This document shows, piece after piece, positions 15,944 to 24,490 of a DNA stretch of 54,048 nucleotides. The position numbers were made by a program, and so were the translations under genes. The stretch's first letter is position 1. Every line of letters starts with the position of its first letter. The DNA is taken from positions 117,899-171,946 of the forward strand of contig JBFLXB010000003.1 in the NCBI GenBank assembly GCA_040757335.1. The letters run 5' to 3'. Under the pieces are notes generated by a model that had not been told where the DNA came from, did no database searches, and was given only the letters and a program-made list of their open reading frames with translations. The stretch comes from Nitrospirota bacterium (lineage in GTDB: Bacteria; Nitrospirota; Nitrospiria; 2-01-FULL-66-17).

Positions 15944-16465
15944 ATGCGGATTCTTGGAATCGACCCCGGCCTGAACGCCACCGGGTACGGCGTGGTGGAG
16001 CTGGACGGCTCCGAGGTGCGTCACGTCGCGTCCGGCACCATCAATATCCCCTCGGCGCGCCCGTTGCCCACCCGTCTGAACCTGCTGTTCGAATCCCTGC
16101 GAGAAGTGTTCGACCAATACCGCCCCGACGAGGTCGCGGTGGAGAACACGTTTCTCGCCAAAAACGTGGCCGTGGCGCTCAAACTGGGACAAGCCAAGGG
16201 GATCGCCCTGTTGGTGGCTGAGCAGGCCAAGCTCCCGGTGCTGGAATACACGCCCACGGAGATCAAGACCGCGGTCACCGGATACGGCGCGGCCGCAAAG
16301 GAGCAGGTGCAATATATGGTCGGCCGGCTGCTCCGGCTGGACGTGGAGGCCACCACGCACCACGCCACCGACGCGTTGGCCACGGCCATTTGCCACCTCC
16401 ACACCGCCTTGCCCCGGCACGCCACGATGTCGGTCGCGTCGTCGCGGCGTATCGCCCACGCATGA
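15944..16465 (+). CDS. ruvC: Crossover junction endodeoxyribonuclease RuvC
   Basis: 173-residue Holliday-junction resolvase. GIDPGLNATGYG contains the first catalytic aspartate; the acidic VENTF and the C-terminal HHATDALA complete the metal-binding set. ATG 15944 follows GGAGGGGAGGGAG and is preferred over the longer frame beginning at 15908. The stop overlaps the ruvA start (ATGA). With RuvA and RuvB it processes recombination intermediates in the cytoplasm. Confidence 0.96.
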   Translation: MRILGIDPGLNATGYGVVELDGSEVRHVASGTINIPSARPLPTRLNLLFESLREVFDQYRPDEVAVENTFLAKNVAVALKLGQAKGIALLVAEQAKLPVLEYTPTEIKTAVTGYGAAAKEQVQYMVGRLLRLDVEATTHHATDALATAICHLHTALPRHATMSVASSRRIAHA

Positions 16466-17064
16466 TCGCCGCGCTCGCGGGGACGTTGGTCGCCAAGTCT
16501 CCGCAGTCCGTGATTCTCGATGTTCAGGGCGTGGGCTACGAAGTCTTCACTTCGCTGCAAACCTACTATCGACTGCCTGAGCTGAAACAGGCCGTGCGCT
16601 TGCACACATACACGCACGTGCGCGAAGACGCCCTGTCCCTGTACGGTTTTCTCTCCTCTGAGGAAAAGTCGGCGTTCCTGCTGTTGATCTCGGTGTCGGG
16701 CGTGGGGCCTCGATTAGGGCTTGCGGTGCTCTCGGGACTGACGGTCGCAGAACTGGCGTCCGCGATCCGAACCGGCGACGCCAAACGCCTCTCCTCCGTG
16801 CCTGGTATCGGCCAAAAAACCGCGGCGCGTCTGATCCTGGAACTCCAGTCCAAAATCACCGCGATCGCGCCCGAGACCACGGACAACGGGGCGAGCCCGG
16901 CCGCGTCATCGACCATGGACGACGCGCTCTCAGCGTTGGTGAACCTGGGGTATCAGGGCGCAGCGGCCAAGGAAACCCTCAAACTCATCGAGCGCAGCCG
17001 GCCCGGTGAAGAACTCACCGTCGAGGATCTTCTGCGCGAGGCGCTGCGCCGCCTGTCCAAGTGA
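16462..17064 (+). CDS. ruvA: Holliday junction branch migration protein RuvA
   Basis: 200 residues starting [20 protein letters not shown]. Domain I is the OB fold, domain II holds the paired helix-hairpin-helix motifs ([14 protein letters not shown] and [14 protein letters not shown]), and domain III is the C-terminal RuvB-binding helical bundle ([19 protein letters not shown]). It starts inside the ruvC stop (ATGA) and its stop overlaps the ruvB GTG, so the three are translationally coupled. Confidence 0.96.
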   Translation: MIAALAGTLVAKSPQSVILDVQGVGYEVFTSLQTYYRLPELKQAVRLHTYTHVREDALSLYGFLSSEEKSAFLLLISVSGVGPRLGLAVLSGLTVAELASAIRTGDAKRLSSVPGIGQKTAARLILELQSKITAIAPETTDNGASPAASSTMDDALSALVNLGYQGAAAKETLKLIERSRPGEELTVEDLLREALRRLSK

Positions 17065-18107
17065 CGATCGATCGCGACAACAGCCGCACCAACTCGCCGC
17101 TCGCCGCCGGCATGGTGGATGACGAGCGAGGCTACGAGAACAGTCTGCGGCCGCTGGCCTTGGACGAATACGTGGGCCAGGAGAAGATCAAAGCCAACCT
17201 GCGCGTGTACATCGAAGCCGCGCGCCAGCGCGGCGACGTGCTGGATCACTCGATCTTCTACGGCCCGCCGGGCTTGGGCAAAACCACGCTCGCGCACATC
17301 ATCGCCAAGGAACTGGGCGTGCAGATCAAAGCCACGTCCGGTCCCGCGCTCGAACACGCGGGCGACCTGGCCGCGATCTTGACCAACCTAGGCCCGCGCG
17401 ACGTGTTTTTCATCGATGAAATCCATCGCCTGCATCCCGCAGTGGAAGAAGTCCTCTACCCCGCGATGGAGGACTTTCAACTCGACATCGTCATCGGTCA
17501 AGGCCCGGCCGCGCGTAGCATCAAACTCGATCTGCCGCCGTTCACCCTGGTGGGCGCCACCACGCGCGCGGGTCTGTTGACGTCGCCGCTGCGTGATCGC
17601 TTCGGCGTGATCTGCCGTCTGGAGTACTACTCTCCCGGCGAGTTGGAGCAGATCATCATGCGCTCCTCGCGCCTGCTCAAGGTCCCCATCGTGCCGGAAG
17701 GCGCCTCTGAAATCGCGCGCCGCGCGCGCGGCACTCCGCGTATCGCCAACCGTCTGCTGCGTCGCGTGCGCGACTTCGCCCAGGTCAAGGGCGACGGCGT
17801 GATCACCGCGGAGGCCGCGCACGGCGCACTGTCCATGATGGAGATCGACGAACACGGCTTCGACGTCATGGACCGCCGCCTGCTCGCCGCCATCATCGAC
17901 AAATTCGGGGGCGGCCCGGTCGGCGTGGACACCCTGGCTTCCGCCATCGGCGAAGAACGAGAAACCATCGAAGACGTCTACGAACCCTTCCTCTTGCAAG
18001 GCGGCTTCCTCGACCGCACCCCCCGCGGCCGCCTCGCCACCCCCCTCGCGTACCAGCATTTAAACAGACAACAGCCGAGCAATACTGAGCAGAAACCGTT
18101 GTGGTAG
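17061..18107 (+). CDS. ruvB: Holliday junction branch migration ATPase RuvB
   Basis: 348 residues, hexameric AAA+ motor driving branch migration with RuvA. Walker A is [13 protein letters not shown], Walker [10 protein letters not shown], sensor 1 VGATTRAG and the arginine finger lies in SPLRDRFGV. The C-terminal winged-helix domain ends [13 protein letters not shown]. The start is GTG 17061, overlapping the ruvA stop as GTGA. The N-terminal dozen residues ([14 protein letters not shown]) are poorly conserved in the family, so a slightly later start cannot be excluded. Confidence 0.96.
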   Translation: MTIDRDNSRTNSPLAAGMVDDERGYENSLRPLALDEYVGQEKIKANLRVYIEAARQRGDVLDHSIFYGPPGLGKTTLAHIIAKELGVQIKATSGPALEHAGDLAAILTNLGPRDVFFIDEIHRLHPAVEEVLYPAMEDFQLDIVIGQGPAARSIKLDLPPFTLVGATTRAGLLTSPLRDRFGVICRLEYYSPGELEQIIMRSSRLLKVPIVPEGASEIARRARGTPRIANRLLRRVRDFAQVKGDGVITAEAAHGALSMMEIDEHGFDVMDRRLLAAIIDKFGGGPVGVDTLASAIGEERETIEDVYEPFLLQGGFLDRTPRGRLATPLAYQHLNRQQPSNTEQKPLW

Positions 18108-18424
18108 TGGGAAGGCAAGGTCGCCAAACCTTGCACTCGAACGAACCGCCGCGTTCTGGCCCGTGTGGGAAATGTTGGGGTCGGGGTACTAAAACCCGAC
18201 AGTTGAGCCGCGGCTGCGTGGAGTGCCCTAAGCGGTTACTCGGCTGAATAGGACTCAGGTATGTCGGATAGTTAGGGGGACGTTCTTTACTAATTAAGTA
18301 ATGTGGTAGTGACTCATTTCGAATCGCTACAGTGACGTCGTTGCACAGAGATGACCTTCCGAGGTTTCCACCTGTTCTGGGTTGCTTCACTCTTGACCCC
18401 GATTCTCACAAGGAGGCCCAGCAC
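18108..18424. other. Intergenic region of 317 bp without a recognised gene
   Basis: A six-base stem, GCAAGG paired with CCTTGC (18115-18134), lies just after ruvB. An AT-rich island at 18280-18310 contains the imperfect palindrome TTACTAATTAAGTAA (18287-18301), which stands out from the GC-rich surroundings and could be a regulator site. AAGGAGG at 18410-18416 is the ribosome site of the next gene. I see no tRNA, riboswitch or convincing sigma-70 promoter here. Confidence 0.5.
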
Positions 18425-18598
18425 ATGGATCCATTGAGCGGAGAAGTCGTCGTGGTCGATATCAAGATGCGCTTCGGGTCGATGGTAGTGTTCATGGTGA
18501 AATGGGCCATCGCGTCCATCCCGGCGCTGCTGATCCTGGCGGTCATTGGTGTGATGGCGGTGGCGTTCTTGGCGGCGATGGTCGGACCGTTGAGGTAA
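18425..18598 (+). CDS. Small single-helix membrane protein
   Basis: Fifty-seven residues: MDPLSGEVVVVDIKMRFGSM, then a long hydrophobic stretch (MVKWAIASIPALLILAVIGV) extending to the C-terminus GPLR. ATG 18425 has an excellent AAGGAGG eight bases upstream, which decides it over the frame from 18332. Family unknown. Both ends are isolated by intergenic DNA, so it is probably monocistronic. Confidence 0.7.
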   Translation: MDPLSGEVVVVDIKMRFGSMVVFMVKWAIASIPALLILAVIGVMAVAFLAAMVGPLR

Positions 18599-18674
18599 TA
18601 CGCCCCACGTATTGACTCGTGCCCGCCAACTCCGTTATACCCGACACCGTTCACCCTCGTAGAGGTGCCGGGTC

Positions 18675-19271
18675 GTGCCTTCGTCGCCTCCGTCAATAGC
18701 GCCCATCAGCATCATGGACGCCATCAATCAGCGGCGATCCGTGCGCGCCTTCTTACCACAGAAACTCGACCGATCAACTATTCGCGCGTTGCTCGCGGCC
18801 GCGGTGCGAGCTCCCACGGCGATGCACGGGGAGCCGTGGGCGTTTGCAATCGTGCAGGACGCGAACGTGCTGAAGCGGCTTTCGGATCAGTCCAAAGTGC
18901 TGTTTGCCGAGGAAGCACACCGCCTGCACCTCGACCATGGAGGCCATGCGCTCGACATCTTCAGCCGCCCGGATTTCAATATTTTCTATGACGCGAGCAC
19001 GCTCATCGTGATCTGCGGTCTCCCCATCGGCCCCTTCGTGGCCGCGGACTGCTGGCTGGCCGCGCAGAACCTAATGCTCGCTGCCTCTGCCATGGGGCTC
19101 GGCACCTGTGTGATCGGTTCCGCGCTGCTCGCGCTGAACACCTCGGGCGGAAAAGCCGATGCCGGGATCCCGAGCGAGTTTTCCGCGTTTGCCTCGATCA
19201 TCGTCGGTGTGCCGAGCGGTGAGACGCCCCTCACGACCCGCAAGGAGCCGCAGATTCTCGCCCGGAAGTGA
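18675..19271 (+). CDS. Nitroreductase-family flavoprotein
   Basis: 198 residues. The family start INQRRSVRAFLPQKLDRSTI, the FMN-contact RAPTAMHGEPWAFAIV, and the C-terminal MGLGTCVIGSALL and IIVGVPSGETP blocks are all present. FMN-dependent NAD(P)H oxidoreductase of undetermined substrate. GTG 18675 has GAGGTG upstream; ATG 18714 (MDAINQRRS) fits family alignments better but lacks a ribosome site, so the first 13 residues are uncertain. Confidence 0.88.
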   Translation: MPSSPPSIAPISIMDAINQRRSVRAFLPQKLDRSTIRALLAAAVRAPTAMHGEPWAFAIVQDANVLKRLSDQSKVLFAEEAHRLHLDHGGHALDIFSRPDFNIFYDASTLIVICGLPIGPFVAADCWLAAQNLMLAASAMGLGTCVIGSALLALNTSGGKADAGIPSEFSAFASIIVGVPSGETPLTTRKEPQILARK

Positions 19272-19412
19272 CGATGAACATTCACGGGGCCCTCTCCATG
19301 CCGGAGCGGTTCATTGTGTAGTATGAAAAGGTTCGGAGTATGTTGTTGCGACGTCGGAAATGGCGGTCGTGGTCGTCTTCACGAAAACGGGATCTAAACC
19401 GGAGGTACCTCC

Positions 19413-19769
19413 ATGAACACGCGTAATGTTCGAGCAGGGATGATCGTCGGGTTGGTCGTGGGATTTCTGGGGGTATTGGTCTGCGCGTCGACCGCGTTGG
19501 CCGATGCCGCGGAGCACGTGGGCGAGGCGATAGAACACGCCAATGAGGCGGTCAAACACGGCAAACAAGGCCATACGGATCTATTGGTTGACCATGCCGA
19601 CGGTGCGCTGCGGTACGCCAAAGAAGCGCAAAAGCTCAAGCAAGACGAGCACCTCGACGAGGCAATCGACGAGCTGGAAGCCGCGGTTTTCCAGGGCAAA
19701 GACGGGCGCACAGATATGGGTGTGCAACACGCGGAAAAAGCGTTGGAGCATCTGTCCGCGGTGAAGTAG
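19413..19769 (+). CDS. SmbP-like small histidine-rich metal-binding protein
   Basis: 118 residues. Signal peptide (MIVGLVVGFLGVLVCASTALA-DA), then a helical region with repeated seven-residue-type units carrying His: AAEHVGEAIEHANEAVKHGK, GHTDLLVDHADGALRYAKEA and VQHAEKALEHL. This pattern matches SmbP, the periplasmic copper-binding four-helix protein described from Nitrosomonas. The visible histidines number about nine. GGAGG precedes ATG 19413. A role in copper buffering in the periplasm, useful for a copper-rich respiratory chain, is inferred. Confidence 0.82.
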   Translation: MNTRNVRAGMIVGLVVGFLGVLVCASTALADAAEHVGEAIEHANEAVKHGKQGHTDLLVDHADGALRYAKEAQKLKQDEHLDEAIDELEAAVFQGKDGRTDMGVQHAEKALEHLSAVK

Positions 19770-19806
19770 GCTAAGGGGTGACGGACGTCGCGTTGAATCC
19801 GTCGGG

Positions 19807-20361
19807 TCAGTCGGTGGCCTCAGAGGGGAAAAAGTCGTGCAGGACAGCGGGTCGCCACGTGGATTTGGTGACCCGCCAAGTGCCGCGTTTATCAACGAGC
19901 GTCAGGTCGAACCGATAAAGGTCGGCGCGCAGCGCGGGCAAGTCGGAGACCGTGGGAATCGGCCGAGCCGCCATGGCGGTAAAGACCGTGGCTGTGGCTT
20001 GAGCCCGCGGGTCGATGTCGATGCGGTCGATCCGGGTCAACAGGTGGATCGACTCGTGTCGCCGAAACTGAACGAACAGGAGGGCCAGGATCGCGCGTTT
20101 GTCCTGGCCCGCGTCGTCGCGATACGCGTCGGACAGCAACGCTTTCAGCCCACCCAAGTCTTTGCCTTCCGCCAGAGCCTCCGCGCGCCCGATGGTTGCG
20201 CGGACCTGTGCCTCCGGCGAATCCCCTTCGGATCGGCAAGCCGAGGCACTCAGGCCCACGGCCCCCAGCCACGCCATCGCGAGCACACAACGCGCCAATT
20301 TCTTCCCTGCGCCGCGAAATTCAACCCTGGTTACTGACAACCAGTGTAGCTCACCCGGCAC
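19807..20361 (-). CDS. Predicted lipoprotein of unknown function
   Basis: About 184 residues. A basic N-terminus and hydrophobic stretch lead to a lipobox, LSASAC, at about residues 37-42, so the mature protein should be lipid-anchored. The remainder (EAQVRATIGRAEALAEGKDL, then FDLTLVDKRGTWRVTKSTWR) resembles small nuclear-transport-factor-2-like lipoproteins that assess secondary structure rather than sequence identity; this is tentative. The start codon is uncertain: GTG 20361, or a TTG seven codons in. It converges on the SmbP-like gene. Confidence 0.65.
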   Translation of the reverse strand: MPGELHWLSVTRVEFRGAGKKLARCVLAMAWLGAVGLSASACRSEGDSPEAQVRATIGRAEALAEGKDLGGLKALLSDAYRDDAGQDKRAILALLFVQFRRHESIHLLTRIDRIDIDPRAQATATVFTAMAARPIPTVSDLPALRADLYRFDLTLVDKRGTWRVTKSTWRPAVLHDFFPSEATD

Positions 20362-20416
20362 AATATGGCCGCTTTCTTTCCGCCCTGCGGTGCCGTATCA
20401 TGTGGCGAGCGTGGAC

Positions 20417-20746
20417 ATGACGTTCGCTACGGCAGCCAAGATATCCGGCGTGTGCCTTCTCGCCCTGGCGGCCGAGGTGTTGGCCGCCTACTTCCTCTTT
20501 TCCAACTTTGCGTATGACTTGGCCCGAACCGGGGAGTACACCCTTGAGGAGGCCTACACCCAGGGGCCCGTGGGGCCGGTGGCGAAGGTATTTTACGTCC
20601 TGTTCGCTGCCACGGCCGCCGGAGCGCTCCTCGCCCCGGTGATCGCGGCGGTGACGTTCCCGTTCACCCGCCGCCGGCCGCGCGGCCCACGTGGGAGCGA
20701 GTCATCGAGCGTGATGCCGCCGGCTCGCCCGCATAATCCATACTGA
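20417..20746 (+). CDS. Small integral membrane protein
   Basis: 109 residues with two hydrophobic segments (ISGVCLLALAAEVLAAYFLF and FYVLFAATAAGALLAPVIAA) separated by an acidic loop (YDLARTGEYTLEEAYTQGP), then an Arg/Pro-rich tail. No family recognised. ATG 20417 has only a weak GGCGAGCG upstream. It lies in the 56-base gap after the divergent lipoprotein gene and before the sensor gene promoter. Confidence 0.55.
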   Translation: MTFATAAKISGVCLLALAAEVLAAYFLFSNFAYDLARTGEYTLEEAYTQGPVGPVAKVFYVLFAATAAGALLAPVIAAVTFPFTRRRPRGPRGSESSSVMPPARPHNPY

Positions 20747-20765
20747 CCCAAGGCGGCTCCGACTC

Positions 20766-20795
20766 TTGATTCCGCGGTCCCTTCACCCTTATAGT
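20766..20795 (+). promoter_or_regulatory. Promoter of the HAMP sensor operon
   Basis: TTGATT (20766-20771), 18 bases, TATAGT (20790-20795). The expected start is near 20802, leaving about eight bases before ATG 20810, so the sensor message may be almost leaderless. Confidence 0.6.
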
Positions 20796-20809
20796 GGGGC
20801 GCTTCAGTA

Positions 20810-22249
20810 ATGGCGACCAGCGTCATGCGCCGTTTCGGTCTGCGATACCAGCTCACCGGGTGGTTCCTGCTCATCGGCGTGCTGCCGGCCGCAGCCGTGA
20901 GCGCCTACGCGTATTCGGTCACGCGCACCGGACTGTTCCGCGAGGCGGCGGTACTGATGCGGGCGGATGCGGATGCGGCGATCGACCACCTGGATGAGGC
21001 GTTTGGCGTGGCTCGTGATCAACTCGTGCTGGCGGCGCGTCAGGTTGCTCAGCGGGTGCTCGAAGCCAGGGCGAGGCAGCCGCCGAGACCACGATCCAAA
21101 ACCCCGCCTCGCGTGAATTTCGACCCGGCGGTGAGCGTACTGACGTCGTGGGGCCAGCGGGCTCCGGTCCAGTTTGAAACGTGGACCGTGGTCGACGCGC
21201 TGGCGGAGCCTCGGTTAGCGTTCGTCGACGGCCAACCAGGAGCTTTTGGCGCCTTCTCCGACAACGACCGCCAGCTGGCCGCCGCGGCTCAAGCCACGCC
21301 GGAGGGCGAGGTCGTATTCGGTGGGGTGGTGACCTCGGCCCAAACCGCTCGGCGCGTCTTGCCGTTCGCTGCGCCGATTATGGGCTCCGACGGCGCCCTG
21401 CTCGGGTCGCTGCACGGTGAGATTCCCGCGGACTGGTTCCAGCGCGCTCTGGAAGTTCGGGCGACGCGAGGCGGATCGCTGTGGGTGTTCGATCACGCGG
21501 GCCAACTGGTGCTCACCACGGACAGCGGACCGGACGCGGATGCCACGGCGCCGACCCTGTTCGCGGCTGGACGCGGCGACGGCGACAGGCCCGTGCAGGT
21601 CAAGATCGGTTCTGATGCGGTCGCGGTGGTCTTGTCGCCGCTGGCCGTGACCGGGTCGCGAGAGCCATGGACCGTGGCGGTGTCGGTGCCCGAACGCACG
21701 ATCGCGGGCCAGGCGCACCCGTGGCGGTATGCGGCGGTGGTCGCGGTGCTGACGGGGGCGGTCGGCCTCGTTGCCTTGCTGGTCAGCGCCGGCATCACGC
21801 GTCCCATCAAGTCCTTGGAGGAGGGGACCCGCCGGATCGCGCAGGGGGATCTCGATTTCGACCTGCAGGTTCGCGGGCGCAACGAGCTGGAACGGCTCGC
21901 CGGGTCGTTTCTCGAAATGGCTTACGCGCTCAAGCGCGCGCAAGAGCGGCTGACCAAAGCCGAGCGGATGGCCGCGATCGGGGAGGTGAGCCTGGCGATC
22001 GAGCGCGAGGTGCACCAGGCGCTGACAACGGTCATAGGGGCCGCTGAGCGGCTTCTGGCGCAGCCGGACTTGCCGGAGTCGGTTCGAGAGCAGGCGACGC
22101 CGATCTATGAAGCAGCGGTCCGGATGCGCGACGTGCTGCAAAAGCCGGAACACGTACACGATCAGGCCCAGGAAACGGCTCGAGGTCCACGGATGAGCGA
22201 TGTGCTGGGCTCGCGAGGGTCGGGGCTTGGGGCGGGGGGGGCGGCGTGA
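20810..22249 (+). CDS. HAMP-domain membrane sensor with a degenerate kinase dimerisation domain
   Basis: 479 residues. Helix 1 (about 17-37), a periplasmic sensor region of about 265 residues, helix 2 (about 306-328), then a HAMP domain beginning GITRPIKSLEEGTRRIAQGD. A HisKA-like helical hairpin follows near residue 388: MAAIGEVSLAIEREVHQALT. In active kinases this box reads close to GxIAHEINNPLT; here arginine occupies the phospho-acceptor position, and no ATPase domain follows, the chain ending in a Gly-rich tail. It is probably a non-catalytic receptor or a partner of another kinase. It is coupled by GTGA overlap to the next gene. Confidence 0.78.
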   Translation: MATSVMRRFGLRYQLTGWFLLIGVLPAAAVSAYAYSVTRTGLFREAAVLMRADADAAIDHLDEAFGVARDQLVLAARQVAQRVLEARARQPPRPRSKTPPRVNFDPAVSVLTSWGQRAPVQFETWTVVDALAEPRLAFVDGQPGAFGAFSDNDRQLAAAAQATPEGEVVFGGVVTSAQTARRVLPFAAPIMGSDGALLGSLHGEIPADWFQRALEVRATRGGSLWVFDHAGQLVLTTDSGPDADATAPTLFAAGRGDGDRPVQVKIGSDAVAVVLSPLAVTGSREPWTVAVSVPERTIAGQAHPWRYAAVVAVLTGAVGLVALLVSAGITRPIKSLEEGTRRIAQGDLDFDLQVRGRNELERLAGSFLEMAYALKRAQERLTKAERMAAIGEVSLAIEREVHQALTTVIGAAERLLAQPDLPESVREQATPIYEAAVRMRDVLQKPEHVHDQAQETARGPRMSDVLGSRGSGLGAGGAA

Positions 22250-22674
22250 GCCAGGTGGCCGACGTGGTGCGCGATGATTTGGCCGCCACGTTTGCGGACA
22301 GCCTCGAACGCGAGCGACAGCTGGGACGAACGTACCGGCAGGAGATGCAGGCCGCGTGGAGCGCGCGTGTGCGGCGGTTATGGGAAGAGGGGTGGGCGGC
22401 CAAACGCAGGCACGAGGACGCGCTGCTCCGGTTGCTTGGAGCGAGCGGGAACGCGTCGACCGAGGACGCCAACGCGCCGCGGTCCGCTCCGTCGGCGCGA
22501 GAAGTCTTGTCATGGCTGTACGAGCAGGAACGATTCCTCGCCCTCCGTTATCGCGAGGGCGCCCGTCTTGCCCCTGATTCCGAGACGCGGCGCGTCCTCG
22601 ACCAGCTGGCTGACCAGCAGCAGCGCTTGGTCGAGCGCATACGGGAAACGTATCGCGACTACTCCGCCTCGTAA
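22246..22674 (+). CDS. Helical coiled-coil/ferritin-like protein
   Basis: 142 residues from GTG 22246, overlapping the sensor stop. Two helical halves are visible: residues 1-60 (rich in Arg, Glu, Trp) and 85-140 (EQERFLALRYREGARL, then VLDQLADQQQRLVERI). The second half has the spacing of a rubrerythrin-type helical pair but lacks clear ExxH metal ligands. Probable soluble partner of the HAMP protein. Family assignment is weak. Confidence 0.55.
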   Translation: MSQVADVVRDDLAATFADSLERERQLGRTYRQEMQAAWSARVRRLWEEGWAAKRRHEDALLRLLGASGNASTEDANAPRSAPSAREVLSWLYEQERFLALRYREGARLAPDSETRRVLDQLADQQQRLVERIRETYRDYSAS

Positions 22675-22694
22675 GTGCGGTGTCCGAACGCGTC

Positions 22695-22724
22695 TTGACA
22701 AAATTGTTCCCTTTTCAGTAGATA
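22695..22724 (+). promoter_or_regulatory. Possible promoter of the ABC/Gld-type operon
   Basis: TTGACA (22695-22700), 18 bases, TAGATA (22719-22724). The -35 box is perfect; the -10 box is weak. It lies within a locally AT-rich stretch 18 bases before ATG 22742. Confidence 0.45.
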
Positions 22725-22741
22725 CATCGGCCGATGACGGT

Positions 22742-23683
22742 ATGATCCAAGTCCGCGATCTGACCAAGCGTTACGGCCCGATTACGGCAATCGATCGGGT
22801 CGGTTTCGAGGTGGCCTCCGGCGAAATCCTCGGGTTCCTCGGGCCCAACGGCGCGGGAAAGACCACCACCATGCGGATCGTGACCGGGTTTGTGCCGGCC
22901 ACGAGCGGCTCCGCGGTGGTGGCGGGATTCGACGTCGCCGAGCACCCGCTCGAAGCGAAGTGCCGGATCGGGTACCTGCCGGAACATCCCCCGGTCTACG
23001 CCGAGTTGACCGTGTCCGAGTACCTCCGGTTTACCGGCCGCATCAAGGGGGTGCCGCGTCGCGCGTTGTCGGCCGCGCTGGACCGGGTGATTGGGCAGTG
23101 CGGACTGGGTGAGGTTCGACGGCGCCTGATCGGCAATCTCTCCAAAGGGTTTCGCCAACGGGTCGGCCTTGCCCAGGCTCTGATTCACGACCCGCCGGTG
23201 CTGATTCTCGACGAGCCGACCGTGGGGCTCGATCCGAAGCAGATCATCGAAGTTCGCGAACTGATCCGGAGCCTGGGCGGCGCGCACACCATCGTCCTTT
23301 CCACGCACATCCTGCCGGAGGTCACCGCCACCTGCCAGCGGGTCGTCATCATTCACGAGGGCCGCGTGGTGGCTGTTGATACCCATGCGGGGTTGGCCGC
23401 ACGGCTGCGCAAGTCCGAGAAGATCCGGCTCACGCTGGTGCGCCCGGGGCCCGATACCGAGGAGACGATCAGACGTCTCCCCCACGTGGTGGGCGTGGCG
23501 GCGGAGTCGTCTGACGGGTCCGGCGGCCGGAGTTGGCTGGTCGAGGCCGATCTGGGGTACGACGTTCGCGAGGACCTGTCGCGCTGTGCCGTGACGCGGG
23601 ATTGGGGACTGGTGGAACTTCGCCCGATGGTGATGAGTTTGGAAGACGTGTTCTTGAAGCTGACGGCCGAGGAGGCGACGTGA
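22742..23683 (+). CDS. ABC transporter ATPase, GldA type
   Basis: 313 residues. Walker A GPNGAGKTTTMRI, signature LSKGFRQRVGLAQAL, Walker B LILDEPTVGLDP and the switch histidine in LSTHIL are complete. The roughly 90-residue C-terminal extension after the ATPase core resembles the ABC-2 / gliding (GldA) group. ATG 22742 begins the canonical MIQVRDLTKRYG. The stop overlaps the permease GTG. It powers the permease encoded next; the substrate is unknown. Confidence 0.9.
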   Translation: MIQVRDLTKRYGPITAIDRVGFEVASGEILGFLGPNGAGKTTTMRIVTGFVPATSGSAVVAGFDVAEHPLEAKCRIGYLPEHPPVYAELTVSEYLRFTGRIKGVPRRALSAALDRVIGQCGLGEVRRRLIGNLSKGFRQRVGLAQALIHDPPVLILDEPTVGLDPKQIIEVRELIRSLGGAHTIVLSTHILPEVTATCQRVVIIHEGRVVAVDTHAGLAARLRKSEKIRLTLVRPGPDTEETIRRLPHVVGVAAESSDGSGGRSWLVEADLGYDVREDLSRCAVTRDWGLVELRPMVMSLEDVFLKLTAEEAT

Positions 23684-24459
23684 ACGCCCTCCGTCCGATC
23701 CTGGCCCTCGCTGGAAAAGAGATCCGTGTCGCTACGGTCTCCCCGGTGTTGTACGTGGTGGGTGGGGTGTTCCTGGCGATTATTGGATTGTTCTTTGAGC
23801 GGATCGTGGCCTTCGCGAGCCTGCAGAGCATGCAGATGCTGCGGCTTCAAGGCGCGCTGCCCCAACTCGACCTGACGACGCTCGTCTTTCAGCCCATGTT
23901 TCGCAACATCCACGTGATCCTCCTGCTAGTGATTCCCTTGTTGACCATGCGCCTGCTTAGCGAGGAACGCAAGTACAAGACCGCGGAACTGCTGATGACC
24001 TCGCCGGTCACCGTGACCCAACTCATCGCCGGCAAGTTCGCGGCGGTCTTCGCGCTATACGCCGGGTTACTGGTGTTGACCCTTTACATGCCCGTGCTGC
24101 TCGATGTCTGGGGTGCGGTGGACTGGCCCACGGTGCTGGCCGGTTATCTGGGCTTGTTACTGGTCGGCGCGGTCTACCTCGCGTTGGGCCTGTTGGCCTC
24201 GTCGCTGACAGAAAATCAGATCAGCGCCGGCGTCGTCGCTCTGGGGATGATTCTCGGACTGTGGGTCATCGGCTGGGCCGCGTTGACGGCGGACAGCGAG
24301 GAACTACGATCCTTGCTCGAATATCTTTCAGTCACCCACCACTTTGAGAACTTCCTCAAGGGCCTTCTCAGCGTCACGGGCGCGGCGTACGCGCTGAGTC
24401 TGGCGTCATTCAGCCTCTTTCTGACCCACCGCGTGTTGGATTCTAGTCGGTGGCGCTGA
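23680..24459 (+). CDS. ABC-2 type permease, GldF-like
   Basis: 259 residues with six predicted helices, starting at GTG 23680 within the ATPase stop (GTGA). MRLLSEERKYKTAELLMTSP is the hallmark cytoplasmic loop of the ABC-2 permease group that includes GldF. Together with the previous and next products it forms a GldA-F-G-type system. In Bacteroidota such proteins are tied to gliding; in other phyla their cargo is undefined, so no transport substrate is claimed. Confidence 0.88.
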   Translation: MNALRPILALAGKEIRVATVSPVLYVVGGVFLAIIGLFFERIVAFASLQSMQMLRLQGALPQLDLTTLVFQPMFRNIHVILLLVIPLLTMRLLSEERKYKTAELLMTSPVTVTQLIAGKFAAVFALYAGLLVLTLYMPVLLDVWGAVDWPTVLAGYLGLLLVGAVYLALGLLASSLTENQISAGVVALGMILGLWVIGWAALTADSEELRSLLEYLSVTHHFENFLKGLLSVTGAAYALSLASFSLFLTHRVLDSSRWR

Positions 24460-24490
24460 CACAACCAGTGGTTCGGTCGATCTGACGACG

